This document shows, one piece after another, positions 1 to 11,066 of a stretch of DNA of 64,000 nucleotides; the first letter of the stretch is position 1, and each line of letters begins with the position of its first letter. The stretch spans positions 1 to 64,000 of the forward strand of contig NZ_JAFCJJ010000008.1 of the NCBI RefSeq assembly GCF_018131015.1. Direction: 5' to 3'. Origin of the DNA: Bradyrhizobium diazoefficiens. Lineage in GTDB: Bacteria; Pseudomonadota; Alphaproteobacteria; Rhizobiales; Xanthobacteraceae. The notes beneath the pieces are model-generated. The model was not told the DNA's origin, ran no database searches, and was given only the letters and a program-made list of their open reading frames with translations. The position numbers were made by a program, and so were the translations under genes.

Positions 1-2
1 CG

Positions 3-74
3 TTCAAAAACGGCCTCGAATACTTCTTCGCCGTCGCAGCAGGGTGGACCCTCAGAGATATGTGCATGCCCTAG
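3..74 (+). CDS. C-terminal end of an unidentified gene (partial)
   Basis: An open frame runs in from the left edge and ends at a TAG at 72-74. It encodes 23 residues with an aromatic, hydrophobic composition (FKNGLEYFFAVAAGWTLRDM, then CMP). It is too short to assign to a family. It could be the tail of a plus-strand gene convergent with the TctC-type gene, or chance. Confidence 0.35.
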   Translation, partial: FKNGLEYFFAVAAGWTLRDMCMP

Positions 75-111
75 GGCCTGCGCCGGGACGACGATGTGGA
101 GAAATCCGGGC

Positions 112-1083
112 TCAATCCACCTTGATGTTCGCCGCCTTGATGATCGGCCACCATTTCGCGATCTCGGCCTTCTGGCGGGCGCCGAGGGCTTCGGGGGTGA
201 GCTGATCCTTCGGCGTCATCTCGAGGCCCTGGCCTTCGAGCTGCTTCTTCACGACGGGATCGTTCAGCGCCTCGACCGCCGCCGCGTTGAGCTTCGCGAC
301 GATGTCCTTGGGCGTGCCCTTCGGCACCCACATGCCCGACCACAGCGTCATGTTGAAGCCTTTCAGCCCCGCCTCGTCCGTGGTCGGAATCTCCGGCGCC
401 GAGGCGAGACGCTTGTCGTCGGTGATGGCGTAGGCGCGGATGGTGCCGGCACGGACCTGGTTGATGGAGTTGGAGGTCTGGTCGACGATGATGTCGATCT
501 GGCCGGCGATGAGATCGTTCAGCGCGGGGGCGGTGCCGCGATAGGGCACGTATTGCAGCTTGACGCCGGAGACGCTCTCGAAATAGACGCCGGCGATGTG
601 ACTGCCGGAGCCTGCGCCGGCGGTGCCGGCGGTCGGCGGCGACGGCCGCGACTTCAGCCATTCGACGAGCTCCTTCAGCGAGGTCGCAGGAACGGCGTTC
701 TTGCTGACCACGATCATCGGGTTGCTGGGCAGCAGAACGACCGGCTCGAGATCGGCGACGAGATCGTATTTGAGCTTGTAGACGGCGCCATTGGCAACGT
801 GGGTGCCGAGATGGCCGAACGAGATGGTGTAGCCGTCCGGCGGCGATTGCACGGCGCGCCCGACGCCGATCGAACCGCCCGCGCCGGTGACGTTCTCGAT
901 CACCAGGGGCTGGCCGAGTGTCACCCGCATCCGCTCGGCGAGCACGCGCGCCATCGCATCCGACGGGCCGCCGGCCGCGAACGGCACGATGATGGTGATG
1001 GGACGTGTGGGATAGTCCTCGGCACGCACGGCGCCCGTTGCAACGAGAAGCCCGATCAGCCCGGCCCAGATGGCCTTCTTCAT
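112..1083 (-). CDS. Tripartite tricarboxylate transporter substrate-binding protein (TctC/Bug family)
   Basis: This 323-residue periplasmic binding protein would capture a small organic acid for a TctABC-type secondary transporter. The N-terminus is a Sec signal peptide: MKKAIW, a hydrophobic stretch, then an Ala-Arg-Ala cleavage region before EDYPTRPI. The mature part opens with the Bug-family pattern YPTRPITIIVPFAAGGPSD and later shows GYTISFGHLGTH and VPYRGTAPALNDL, which usually line the carboxylate pocket. Length is normal for the family. No TctA or TctB membrane gene is adjacent, so it is an orphan receptor, as is common in this large family. The ligand cannot be read from sequence. The neighbour upstream on the same strand is a threonine-synthase-like enzyme 89 bp away. 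Confidence 0.9.
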   Translation of the reverse strand: MKKAIWAGLIGLLVATGAVRAEDYPTRPITIIVPFAAGGPSDAMARVLAERMRVTLGQPLVIENVTGAGGSIGVGRAVQSPPDGYTISFGHLGTHVANGAVYKLKYDLVADLEPVVLLPSNPMIVVSKNAVPATSLKELVEWLKSRPSPPTAGTAGAGSGSHIAGVYFESVSGVKLQYVPYRGTAPALNDLIAGQIDIIVDQTSNSINQVRAGTIRAYAITDDKRLASAPEIPTTDEAGLKGFNMTLWSGMWVPKGTPKDIVAKLNAAAVEALNDPVVKKQLEGQGLEMTPKDQLTPEALGARQKAEIAKWWPIIKAANIKVD

Positions 1084-1172
1084 TGTTGTCTCCCCAGCAT
1101 TGGCATTGTTGTTTTTAGCCTCTCCCCGCGTACGGGAAGAGGCATCGTTCGTGAAGTGAGCGAAATGACGCG

Positions 1173-2414
<1,242 letters not shown>

Positions 2415-2452
2415 GAGGCGCCTTCTAGTTCTGTCCGCGACCTTCCTCGGCT

Positions 2453-2534
2453 GTCATTGCCGGGCTTGACCCGGCAATCCATCCTTTGAAGAACGCATTG
2501 CTTGATGGATGCGCGGGTCAAGCCCGCGCATGAC
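2453..2534. repeat. Inverted pair of Bradyrhizobium-type palindromic repeat units
   Basis: Two copies of one ~31-nt unit face each other. The left unit (2453-2483) contains the palindrome TTGCCGGGCTTGACCCGGCAA. The right unit (2504-2534) read in reverse has GCGCGGGCTTGACCCGCGC followed by the same ATCCATC. Each unit folds alone, and the two can pair together across a 20-nt spacer. The element fills the gap between lpd and the threonine-synthase-like gene, where it could terminate lpd-operon transcripts or stabilise RNA ends. Confidence 0.75.
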
Positions 2535-2549
2535 GGGTGGAGAGTGCTA

Positions 2550-3968
2550 CTAGATGTTCAACACCCTTCCATAGGCGTCCAGCACGGCTTCCTTCATCAT
2601 CTCCGACAGGGTCGGATGCGGGAAGACCGTGTGCATCAGCTCTTCTTCCGTCGTCTCCAGGTTCATGGCGACGACGTAGCCCTGGATCAGCTCGGTGACC
2701 TCCGCGCCGATCATGTGGGCGCCAAGGAGCTGGCCGGTCTTCTTGTCGAAGATCACCTTGACCAGGCCCTGGTCCTCGCCGAGCGCGATCGCCTTGCCGT
2801 TGCCGACGAAGGGGAAGCGGCCGACGCGGATCTCGCGGCCACCCTCTTTCGCCCTGGCTTCGGTGAGGCCGACCGAGGCGACTTGCGGATGGCAATAGGT
2901 GCAGCCCGGGATCATGTTCTTGTCCATGGCATGCGGATGCAGGCCCTTGATCGCCTCGATGCAGATCACGCCCTCATGCTCGGCCTTGTGGGCCAGCATC
3001 GGGGGACCGGCGACGTCGCCGATGGCGTAGATGCCGGGGACGCTGGTCTTGCCGTAGCCGTCGACCACGACGATCCCACGGTCGGTTTTGACCCCCAGCT
3101 TTTCCAGGCCGAGATTCTCGATGTTGCCGACGACGCCGACCGCCGAGATCACGCGCTCGAACTCCGTGGTGACGGGCTTCTTGCCGTCGTCGATGGTGGC
3201 AACGACGCTGTCGGCCTTCTTCTCGAGCTTGGTGACCCTGGTCGAGGACATGATCTTGATGCCCTGTTTCTCGAAGCGCTTTCGCGCCAGCCCCGCGATC
3301 TCGGCATCCTCGACGGGCAGGATCTGCGGCAGCACCTCGACCACGGTGACGTCGGAGCCCATGGTGTGGAAGAAGGACGCGAACTCGATGCCGATCGCGC
3401 CGGAGCCGACGACGAGCAGCGACTTCGGAATCCGCTCCGGCACCATCGCCTCGAAATAGGTCCAGACCAGCTTCTTGTCGGGCTCGAGCCCCGGCAGCAC
3501 GCGCGGCCGCGCGCCGGTTGCGACGATGATGTGCTTGGCCTGATAGGTTCCCTCGCCGAGCGCGCCCTTCGGGGCCTCGACATCGGACTTCTTCACCGTG
3601 ATCTTGCCGGGCGCGTCGATCGTGGCGGCGCCCCAGATCACGCTGACCTTGTTCTTCTTCATCAGGAAACCGACGCCGTCGTTCAGCCGCTTCGAGACGC
3701 CGCGCGAGCGCTGCACCACCGCCTTCGGATCGAACGAGACCTTCTCGGCCGACAGGCCGTAATCCTTGGCGTGCTGCATGTAGTGATAGATCTCGGCCGA
3801 GCGCAGCAGCGCTTTCGTCGGGATGCAACCCCAGTTCAGGCAGATGCCGCCGAGATAGGATTTTTCGATGATCGCGGTCTTGAATCCGAGCTGGGCGGCG
3901 CGGATCGCGGTGACATAACCGCCGGGACCGGAGCCGATGATGATGACGTCGAAGGATGTGTCGGCCAT
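2550..3968 (-). CDS. lpdA: Dihydrolipoyl dehydrogenase (E3 of pyruvate dehydrogenase)
   Basis: E3 reoxidises the lipoyl groups of the dehydrogenase complex and passes electrons through FAD to NAD+. The 472-residue protein has the N-terminal FAD fingerprint GSGPGGYVTAIRAAQLG, the redox disulfide in GGICLNWGCIPTK, the NAD-binding glycine loop GSGAIGIEFASFF, the second FAD motif IYAIGDV, and the C-terminal His-Glu pair in HPHPTLSE, all intact. A possible earlier ATG at 3980 would add MGAA, but GGGAG at 3974-3978, five bases before the ATG at 3968, favours MADTSFDV as the start. It is the last gene of the pdh operon, 17 bp after the small membrane protein gene. Confidence 0.96.
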   Translation of the reverse strand: MADTSFDVIIIGSGPGGYVTAIRAAQLGFKTAIIEKSYLGGICLNWGCIPTKALLRSAEIYHYMQHAKDYGLSAEKVSFDPKAVVQRSRGVSKRLNDGVGFLMKKNKVSVIWGAATIDAPGKITVKKSDVEAPKGALGEGTYQAKHIIVATGARPRVLPGLEPDKKLVWTYFEAMVPERIPKSLLVVGSGAIGIEFASFFHTMGSDVTVVEVLPQILPVEDAEIAGLARKRFEKQGIKIMSSTRVTKLEKKADSVVATIDDGKKPVTTEFERVISAVGVVGNIENLGLEKLGVKTDRGIVVVDGYGKTSVPGIYAIGDVAGPPMLAHKAEHEGVICIEAIKGLHPHAMDKNMIPGCTYCHPQVASVGLTEARAKEGGREIRVGRFPFVGNGKAIALGEDQGLVKVIFDKKTGQLLGAHMIGAEVTELIQGYVVAMNLETTEEELMHTVFPHPTLSEMMKEAVLDAYGRVLNI

Positions 3969-3973
3969 GGCGG

Positions 3974-3978
3974 CTCCC
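3974..3978 (-). promoter_or_regulatory. Ribosome binding site selecting the lpdA start
   Basis: GGGAG on the minus strand lies five bases before the ATG at 3968. The in-frame ATG at 3980 has no comparable purine tract ahead of it, so the shorter protein is preferred. Confidence 0.65.
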
Positions 3979-3985
3979 ATTCAAC

Positions 3986-4216
3986 TCAAACCGTGGCGCC
4001 GCGAGCGCGGCGTTTTGAAACGATCAACCTCGCCAGCCATTCGATGGCGCAGATCGAGATCAGGATCGCAAGGAGGATGAAGGCGATCGGCTGGGAAAGG
4101 CTGCGCATGAGCCCTTCGCCGTTGAAGAACGCGTCGTACAGCACGTCGGTGCCGATCGGGCTGACGAGGATGACGACCGACAGCAGCATCGAGATCCAGG
4201 GCCAGCGCGTTCGCAT
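3986..4216 (-). CDS. Small two-helix membrane protein in the pdh operon
   Basis: This 76-residue protein lies between pdhC and lpdA on the same strand. It has two hydrophobic segments, about residues 5-25 (WISMLLSVVILVSPIG) and 43-66 (PIAFILLAILISICAIEWLA), joined by a short polar loop, and a basic tail KRRARG. That fits a hairpin inner-membrane protein with a cytoplasmic C-terminus. I recognise no domain. Spacing of about 20 bp on both sides argues for cotranscription with the dehydrogenase genes. A role in anchoring or regulating the complex would be a guess. Confidence 0.7.
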   Translation of the reverse strand: MRTRWPWISMLLSVVILVSPIGTDVLYDAFFNGEGLMRSLSQPIAFILLAILISICAIEWLARLIVSKRRARGATV

Positions 4217-4236
4217 GCAAGTCCCTTCGCGACGCG

Positions 4237-5595
4237 TCAGACCATCATCATGACGGGGTTTTCGATCAGCTGCTTGAACGCGCCGATCAGCTCGGCGCCG
4301 AGCGCGCCGTCGATGGCGCGGTGATCGCAGGACAGCGTCACGCTCATGATGTGCGCAATTTCGATCTTGCCGCCGCGCACCACGGGGCGCTCCTCGCTGG
4401 TGCCGACCGCCAGGATGGTCGCATGCGGCGGGTTGATCACGGCGGCGAAATGGCTGATGCCGTACATGCCGAGATTGGACACCGCGGTGGTGCCGCCCTG
4501 GTATTCCTCGGGCTTGAGCTTGCGCGCACGGGCGCGGCTCGCAAAATCCTTCATCTCGTTGGAGATGGCCGACAGCGTCTTGGTCTCGGCTTTCCGGATG
4601 ATCGGCGTGATCAGGCCGCCGGGCATCGCTACCGCAACGCCGACGTCGGAATGGTGGTGCTTGACCATGCCGGATTCGGTCCAGCTCACATTGCAGTTCG
4701 GGATCTTCTGCAGCGCGACCGCCATCGCCTTGATGACGAAGTCGTTGACCGAGATCTTGTAGAGCGGCTTCTTCTCCTTGTCCTTCGGAGCTGCCGCATT
4801 GATCTCCTCGCGCGCGGCGAGCAGCTTTCCGATGTCGCAGTCGATGGTCAGGTAGAAGTGCGGGACGTTCTGGATCGAGGCGGTCAGGCGCTGTGCGATG
4901 GTGCGGCGCATGCCGTCATGCGGGACGATGTCGTAGGAGCCCGGCTCGAACAGCGACAGGATCTGCTTGTCCGACATGGTCGGCGCAATTGATGGCGCGC
5001 CGGACGGCGCCGCCGCAGGTGCCTTGAGGCCCTTGCCGGATTTTGCCTCCTCGACGTCGCGGGCGACCACACGGCCATGCGGGCCGGTGCCGGTGATCCG
5101 CGCAATCTCGATGCCGGCTTCCTTGGCGATGCGCCGTGCCAGCGGCGAGGAGAAGACACGGCCGCCCTGGCCGTTGCTTTGCGCTGCGGCTGCAGCCTGC
5201 GGCGCAGGCGCAGCAGGCTTCGGCGCTTCCGCGAGCTTCTCGGGCGCTTTTTCGGCAGCCTTTTCCGGAGCCTTTTCGGCGGGCCTTTCTGCACTCTTGG
5301 GCGGCGCGGCCGAGGCGCCGGATTTGGCGACGCCGGCAGCCTTCACGTCCTCGCCCTCGCCGGCAAGCACTGCGATCACATCATTGACCGGAACGTCCTG
5401 CGTGCCTTCAGGCACCAGGATTTTTGCGATCGTGCCCTCGTCGATCGCCTCGACCTCCATGGTCGCCTTGTCGGTCTCGATCTCGGCGATGACGTCGCCG
5501 GATTTGACCTTGTCGCCTTCCTTCTTCAGCCACTTGGCGAGGTTGCCCTTCTCCATCGTGGGCGAGAGAGCGGGCATCAGGATGTTGATGGGCAT
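4237..5595 (-). CDS. pdhC: Dihydrolipoamide acetyltransferase (E2 of pyruvate dehydrogenase)
   Basis: E2 forms the core of the complex and transfers acetyl groups from lipoyl to CoA. The 452 residues show one lipoyl domain at the N-terminus (lipoyl-lysine K43 in ETDKATMEV), an Ala/Pro/Lys-rich linker (about 80-140), a peripheral subunit-binding domain ([29 protein letters not shown]), a second flexible linker, and the catalytic domain ending in DHRAIDGALGAEL with catalytic H425. Length and architecture match alphaproteobacterial pyruvate dehydrogenase E2. The lipoyl region is nearly identical in sequence to that on the neighbouring pdhB. Confidence 0.95.
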   Translation of the reverse strand: MPINILMPALSPTMEKGNLAKWLKKEGDKVKSGDVIAEIETDKATMEVEAIDEGTIAKILVPEGTQDVPVNDVIAVLAGEGEDVKAAGVAKSGASAAPPKSAERPAEKAPEKAAEKAPEKLAEAPKPAAPAPQAAAAAQSNGQGGRVFSSPLARRIAKEAGIEIARITGTGPHGRVVARDVEEAKSGKGLKAPAAAPSGAPSIAPTMSDKQILSLFEPGSYDIVPHDGMRRTIAQRLTASIQNVPHFYLTIDCDIGKLLAAREEINAAAPKDKEKKPLYKISVNDFVIKAMAVALQKIPNCNVSWTESGMVKHHHSDVGVAVAMPGGLITPIIRKAETKTLSAISNEMKDFASRARARKLKPEEYQGGTTAVSNLGMYGISHFAAVINPPHATILAVGTSEERPVVRGGKIEIAHIMSVTLSCDHRAIDGALGAELIGAFKQLIENPVMMMV

Positions 5596-5642
5596 CGGTT
5601 CACTCGTTTCTCAAATCAGCTTGGCGAGGTGGCCGGCCACGG

Positions 5643-5945
5643 TCAGTGTCCCTTCCCGCGCGGCGTCGTGGTGCCGGTGTCGGTCGGACGCTCGATCTCG
5701 GCCTGGAACATCTCGAGGATCCGGTTCAGGGCGTCTTCCTCGGTGTATTCGCTCTCGCGCGCATAGGCGCGCGCGGCGTGGCGGGCGAGATCGACGAGCA
5801 GGAGGCCCCACATGTCGGGCTCCTCGAAGGCGCGCTGGAACGCCATCGACAGCCCGCCGTCCAGCACGAACACGCGCAGGATTTCGATCGCGTCCTCGCG
5901 GGCGATGACGTCGGGCGGCAGTGGCTGCTCCTTCGGACCCGCCAT
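5643..5945 (-). CDS. DUF5076 domain protein in the pdh operon
   Basis: This is a 100-residue soluble protein between pdhB and pdhC. It begins three bases after the pdhB stop, so translation is probably coupled. It contains a conserved-looking helical core (DAIEILRVFVLDGGLSMAFQ, then PDMWGLLLVDLARHAARAYA), recognised as DUF5076, a family of unknown function found beside pyruvate dehydrogenase genes in Hyphomicrobiales. There is no signal peptide or membrane segment. The position suggests a small cytosolic partner of the complex, but nothing in the sequence proves it. The last ~15 residues are polar and probably disordered. Confidence 0.8.
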   Translation of the reverse strand: MAGPKEQPLPPDVIAREDAIEILRVFVLDGGLSMAFQRAFEEPDMWGLLLVDLARHAARAYARESEYTEEDALNRILEMFQAEIERPTDTGTTTPRGKGH

Positions 5946-5948
5946 GGC

Positions 5949-7337
<1,389 letters not shown>

Positions 7338-7342
7338 ATCGA

Positions 7343-7348
7343 CTCCAA
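7343..7348 (-). promoter_or_regulatory. Ribosome binding site selecting the pdhB start
   Basis: TTGGAG on the minus strand ends five bases before the ATG at 7337. It excludes the longer frame that runs back into pdhA. Confidence 0.65.
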
Positions 7349-7365
7349 AGAAAGCTTGCGCGCGT

Positions 7366-8388
7366 TCAGCGGTAAACGTCGGTCCAGAGCTCGGCAGCAT
7401 CCGGCTCGGGATCATGCTGGGCGAAATCGGCGGACGCGTTGACGATGTCGCGCACCTCGGCGTCAATCGCCTTGAGGTCGGCCTCGCTCACCTTGGCCGC
7501 CAGCAGGCGCGTGCGCACCTGCTCGATCGGGTCCTGGTCGTGGCGGACCTTCTCGACCTCCTCGCGCGTGCGGTACTTGGCCGGATCGGACATCGAGTGG
7601 CCGCGATAGCGGTAGGTCTGCATCTCGAGGATGTAGGGGCCCTTGCCGGCACGGCACCAGGCCACCGCCTCCTCGCCCGCAGCCTTCACGGCGCGGACAT
7701 CCATGCCGTCGACCTGCTTGCCGGGAATGTTGAAGGACGCGCCGCGCTTGGAGAAATCCTGCTGGGCGGATGCGCGCGACACCGCGGTGCCCATGGCGTA
7801 GCGGTTGTTCTCGATGACGTAGACCACCGGCAGCTTCCAGAGCTCCGCCATGTTGAAGCTCTCATAGACCTGGCCCTGGTTGGCCGCGCCGTCGCCGAAA
7901 TAGGCGACGCTGACATTGTCGTTGCCGCGATAGTGGTTGGCGAAGGCGAGCCCGGTGCCGAGCGAGACCTGCGCGCCGACGATGCCGTGTCCGCCGTAGA
8001 AGTGCTTCTCCTTGCTGAACATGTGCATGGAGCCGCCCTTGCCCTTGGAATAGCCGCCACGGCGGCCGGTGAGCTCGGCCATGACGCCGTTGGCCTCCAT
8101 GCCGGTGGCGAGCATGTGGCCGTGATCGCGATAGCCGGTGATGACCTGATCGCCCTCCTTCAGGGCCATCTGCATGCCGACCACCACGGCTTCCTGGCCG
8201 ATATAGAGATGGCAAAAACCGCCGATCGCACCCATGCCGTAGAGCTGGCCGGCCTTTTCCTCGAACCGCCGGATCAGGAGCATGTCGCGCAGCGCCTTGA
8301 GTTCCTGCTCCCTGGTGAATTCCGGAGGCGAACTGCGGTTGGTCTTGTCCTGCGCAGCGCTTGCGGCGGCTTTCTTGGGTGCGGCCAT
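7366..8388 (-). CDS. pdhA: Pyruvate dehydrogenase E1 alpha subunit
   Basis: E1 alpha binds thiamine diphosphate and, with PdhB, catalyses the committed decarboxylation of pyruvate. The 340 residues carry the thiamine diphosphate signature GDGAANQG followed ~28 residues later by VIENN, the substrate-loop segment [17 protein letters not shown] with the conserved serine, and GGKGGS-like text ([11 protein letters not shown]). The first ~25 residues are Ala/Lys-rich and probably disordered. It is the first gene of the operon pdhA-pdhB-DUF5076-pdhC-small ORF-lpdA, and the promoter should lie in the 306-bp gap upstream. Confidence 0.96.
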   Translation of the reverse strand: MAAPKKAAASAAQDKTNRSSPPEFTREQELKALRDMLLIRRFEEKAGQLYGMGAIGGFCHLYIGQEAVVVGMQMALKEGDQVITGYRDHGHMLATGMEANGVMAELTGRRGGYSKGKGGSMHMFSKEKHFYGGHGIVGAQVSLGTGLAFANHYRGNDNVSVAYFGDGAANQGQVYESFNMAELWKLPVVYVIENNRYAMGTAVSRASAQQDFSKRGASFNIPGKQVDGMDVRAVKAAGEEAVAWCRAGKGPYILEMQTYRYRGHSMSDPAKYRTREEVEKVRHDQDPIEQVRTRLLAAKVSEADLKAIDAEVRDIVNASADFAQHDPEPDAAELWTDVYR

Positions 8389-8694
8389 GGGAATTCCGGA
8401 TCAGAGAAAACTTTCGACCTCTCTAACCCAGTTCAAACGCCCGCGAAAGCACTGCTGCGGCATGGCAGAAGTTTCGTTATGCCGCACTGCAACGTGATCG
8501 AAATATTGCGCAAGGTTTGGCGCCGATGGGGCAACATTAGCTCTGCGCGCTGACGGCACGGCGTGGCGTGCCAGATCGCCGACATGCCACCGTCATTCTG
8601 CGCGAACGGCGACAATCGCGCACAGGTCCGATCGAAGGAATCAGCGACAACGACGCTGCCTGCGCCAACGGCAAATCTTGCGCGACGTCGTGCG
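8389..8694. other. Gap upstream of pdhA; probable operon promoter region
   Basis: About 306 bp without a supported gene, between pdhA and the FtsB-like gene on the same strand. The first ~150 bp next to pdhA are less GC-rich and are where a pdh promoter is expected. I could not identify a confident -35/-10 pair, a hairpin with a T-tract, or a tRNA. Confidence 0.5.
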
Positions 8695-9012
8695 TCAGTT
8701 CGGCGCGGTCATCCGTACCACGTCGTGGGGATTGGCGTAGTCGAGCTGAAAGCGCGCCCGCTCATCCAGCATGTCGGGGTCGATCTTCGCCGAGCGCAAC
8801 AGCGACACGCGCTGCTCGCTCCTCGCACGCTCGCGCTTGAGCTGCGCGAGCTCGCTGGTCAGCGCGATGATTTCCTGGTCGAGTTCCTGGCGGGCGTTGA
8901 GCCCGTACTTGCCGGTATAGGCGTTGACGCCGAAATAGCCGACGATGGCGGCCGCCATCGCGTAGAGGGCAAGGCCGGTCAGGATCGATTTCAGGCGCGC
9001 GCGTGAGACCAT
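8695..9012 (-). CDS. FtsB/DivIC-family septum formation initiator
   Basis: This is a small bitopic cell-division protein of 105 residues. It has a short basic cytoplasmic start (MVSRARLKS), one transmembrane helix (about 9-30), and a periplasmic heptad-rich coiled coil (QELDQEIIALTSELAQLKRE and onward) ending in the family pattern of a conserved ER-ARFQLDYANPHDVV. FtsB/DivIC proteins form a complex with FtsL and FtsQ at the septum. The frame extends upstream as a GC-rich shadow; the MVSRARL start is chosen because the membrane helix follows at the normal distance. Location between pdhA and eno is usual in alphaproteobacteria. Confidence 0.88.
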   Translation of the reverse strand: MVSRARLKSILTGLALYAMAAAIVGYFGVNAYTGKYGLNARQELDQEIIALTSELAQLKRERARSEQRVSLLRSAKIDPDMLDERARFQLDYANPHDVVRMTAPN

Positions 9013-9121
9013 CCTGGCAAGATGGGACAGGTTGGTTAAGGGAGTGCTAATTCCCCTGCCCGGCCACTCCGCAGCGCCTCGAGGATGAGGGATTTCCGGA
9101 GCGGCCGCGGGATGTTCGGCC

Positions 9122-9673
9122 TCAGCCCTGGTTCTTCGCCACGTGCGCCGCGAAGGCGTCGAGGTACTGCTGCAGCACGGTCTTGAGCGAATCCTTGACC
9201 AGGTTGCCGGCGGCATCGAAGGCGTCGCCGACGCCGTTCAGATAGATCTCCGGCTGCTGCAGGATCGGTCCGGCAATCCCCGGCAGGATGTTCTGCAGGT
9301 GCTTTGCGGCGCTGACGCCGCCGAGCGGCCCCGGCGAGTTTGAGACGATGCCGACGGGCTTGCCGAGGAACGAGCTCTTGCCATAGGGGCGCGAGGCGAC
9401 GTCGATGGCGTTCTTCAGCACGCCCGGGATCGAGCGATTATATTCGGGCGTGACGAACAGGACGCCGTTCGACTTCTGCAGCTTCTCGCGGAAGGCGAGC
9501 CAGTCGGCCGGCGGGGCCGCCTCGAGGTCCTGGTTGAAGAACGAGATGCCGGCCGGCGTCATCACCTCGAGGGACAGATTAGTCGGCGCGAGCCTGGCAA
9601 GCGCATTGGCGATCTTGAGCGAAAAGCTCTCCTTGCGCAGGCTGCCGGCGATGGTGACGATGTGATGAGCCAT
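9122..9673 (-). CDS. NADPH-dependent FMN reductase
   Basis: A 183-residue flavodoxin-fold reductase of the ChrR/SsuE/azoreductase-like group. The FMN phosphate loop is GSLRKESFSLKIANAL near the N-terminus. The second flavin-binding segment is the highly typical TPEYNRSIPGVLKNAIDVAS, followed by GKPVGIVSNSPGPLGG. Such enzymes reduce flavins or quinones at the expense of NAD(P)H and are often linked to oxidative or metal stress. The frame continues upstream through the intergenic repeat, but the MAHHIVTIAGSLR start at 9673 matches the family length. It is monocistronic as far as can be seen. Confidence 0.92.
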   Translation of the reverse strand: MAHHIVTIAGSLRKESFSLKIANALARLAPTNLSLEVMTPAGISFFNQDLEAAPPADWLAFREKLQKSNGVLFVTPEYNRSIPGVLKNAIDVASRPYGKSSFLGKPVGIVSNSPGPLGGVSAAKHLQNILPGIAGPILQQPEIYLNGVGDAFDAAGNLVKDSLKTVLQQYLDAFAAHVAKNQG

Positions 9674-9791
9674 GAGGGTTCTCTTTCTCGGGAAATAATG
9701 ATGCGGACTTAATCCGGCTCGCGGAGAACATGCAAGTGCATGAACCGCTCCGTTTTGGAAACGCTGCGTTTGCGAAAACGATCCGTCGCCC

Positions 9792-9889
9792 AAAGCGCGA
9801 TGAGATTGGGATGGATCGTCATCGCGCTTTAGGTTGTTGTTTGGGCATGATCTTTTCGGAAAACCGCTACGCACTTTTCCTGATCATGC
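9792..9889. repeat. Two-hairpin intergenic repeat, copy 1
   Basis: A 12-bp perfect stem, AAAGCGCGATGA at 9792-9803 with TCATCGCGCTTT at 9819-9830, is followed by a second stem, GCATGATC at 9845-9852 with GATCATGC at 9882-9889. A closely related copy lies at 15669-15793. The element sits in the 277-bp gap between the FMN reductase start and the end of the metallo-beta-lactamase-fold gene. The pattern is a common dispersed element of Bradyrhizobium genomes. Confidence 0.85.
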
Positions 9890-9950
9890 CTTAAAACGAT
9901 CCAGGCCGCCCATGGGCGGCCTGGTCGTCCTCAGACATTCGTAGCCCTGG

Positions 9951-10949
9951 TCAGATCGTCGGATTCCAGGCCGACGGGACCAGGCGATATTTGGCGCCGT
10001 CCTTCTCGACGTGACCGACCGAGGGGAAGGTGAAGTGGAAGCCGACCACGGTCGCCTTCTCGGCCGCCGCCATGTCGTAGAACTTGTGGCGGGTCGCCTG
10101 CGCCGTCGTGGGGTCGATGTCGAAGGCGACGTGCCAGTCCGGATTGCGCAGAAACAGCTCCGGGATGTTGGTGACGTCGGACTGGATCAACACCTTCGCG
10201 TCGCCGGACGCGACCGCGAACGAGCTATGGCCGGGAGTGTGGCCGGGCGTCGCGATCGAGGTGATGCCGGGAGCGACCTCCTTGCCCCACTCGTATTTGG
10301 TGACCTTGGACTCGAGGCCGGCAAAGGTCTTCTTCACGTTGGCGAAGTAGTTCTTCATCATCGCGTTGGACTCGGCCTTGGCGGCATTGTCCTCGCTGGT
10401 CCAGAACTCCCAGTCCTTGCCCGGCACCATGATCTCGGCGTTCGGGAAGGCGAGCCCGCCGTCGGCCAGGCGAATGCCGTTGGTGTGGTCGGGGTGCAGG
10501 TGCGAGAGCAGCACGACGTCGATGCTCTTCGGGTCAACGCCGGCGGCGGCGAGATTTTGCAGGGTGCGGCCGACCGCGCCCTTGCTTGCCTCGAAATTCG
10601 CAATGCCGTTGCCGGCGTCGATCAGCACGAGCTTGGAGCCGGTGTTGATGAGCTGCGGATTGAACGGCACGGTCACCATGCCCTTCGGCATGTAGGCCGC
10701 GTCGGCCGCGGCAAGCGCCTCTTCCTTCGGCACGTTGACCACGAACTTGTCGGGCATCGGGAACGAGCGCGCGCCGTCGTTGATCGAGGTGCACTCGTAG
10801 GAGCCGACCTTGTAGCGATAGAAGCCCGGGGCCTGCGCCCCGCTTTGCGGCACTGCGGCATTGGCGGCGATCGGGCGGAGCCCGGTGACGGCGGCGGCGC
10901 TGACGGCTGCTGCGCCTGCGAGCAGGTGACGGCGATTGAGATCTGTCAT
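9951..10949 (-). CDS. Tat-exported metallo-beta-lactamase-fold hydrolase
   Basis: A 332-residue protein with a twin-arginine signal (NRRHLLAGAAAVSAAAVTGL, then AANA). The metal site is present: HLHPDH in the LLSHLHPDHTNGIRL segment, the histidine in GHTPGHSSF, the aspartate in IQSDVTN and a late GFHF. These bind two metal ions in hydrolases such as lactonases and lactamase-like enzymes. The N-terminal half contains an LIDAGNG strand typical of AHL-lactonase-like and alkyl-sulfatase-like relatives, but the substrate is unknown. AAGGGGAC seven bases before the ATG at 10949 supports this start over the one at 11030. Tat export suggests the metal site is loaded in the cytoplasm. Confidence 0.88.
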   Translation of the reverse strand: MTDLNRRHLLAGAAAVSAAAVTGLRPIAANAAVPQSGAQAPGFYRYKVGSYECTSINDGARSFPMPDKFVVNVPKEEALAAADAAYMPKGMVTVPFNPQLINTGSKLVLIDAGNGIANFEASKGAVGRTLQNLAAAGVDPKSIDVVLLSHLHPDHTNGIRLADGGLAFPNAEIMVPGKDWEFWTSEDNAAKAESNAMMKNYFANVKKTFAGLESKVTKYEWGKEVAPGITSIATPGHTPGHSSFAVASGDAKVLIQSDVTNIPELFLRNPDWHVAFDIDPTTAQATRHKFYDMAAAEKATVVGFHFTFPSVGHVEKDGAKYRLVPSAWNPTI

Positions 10950-11066
10950 GGCGTTGTCCCCTTCTGAGCCCCGCGGTTTGTCCGCGTTCGATGGCGGCGG
11001 GAATAATCTCCCGCTTGGCTCAGAAGGCAAGACCTCTTTTGGGCGGCCCGCCGCCGCACGTCACCA

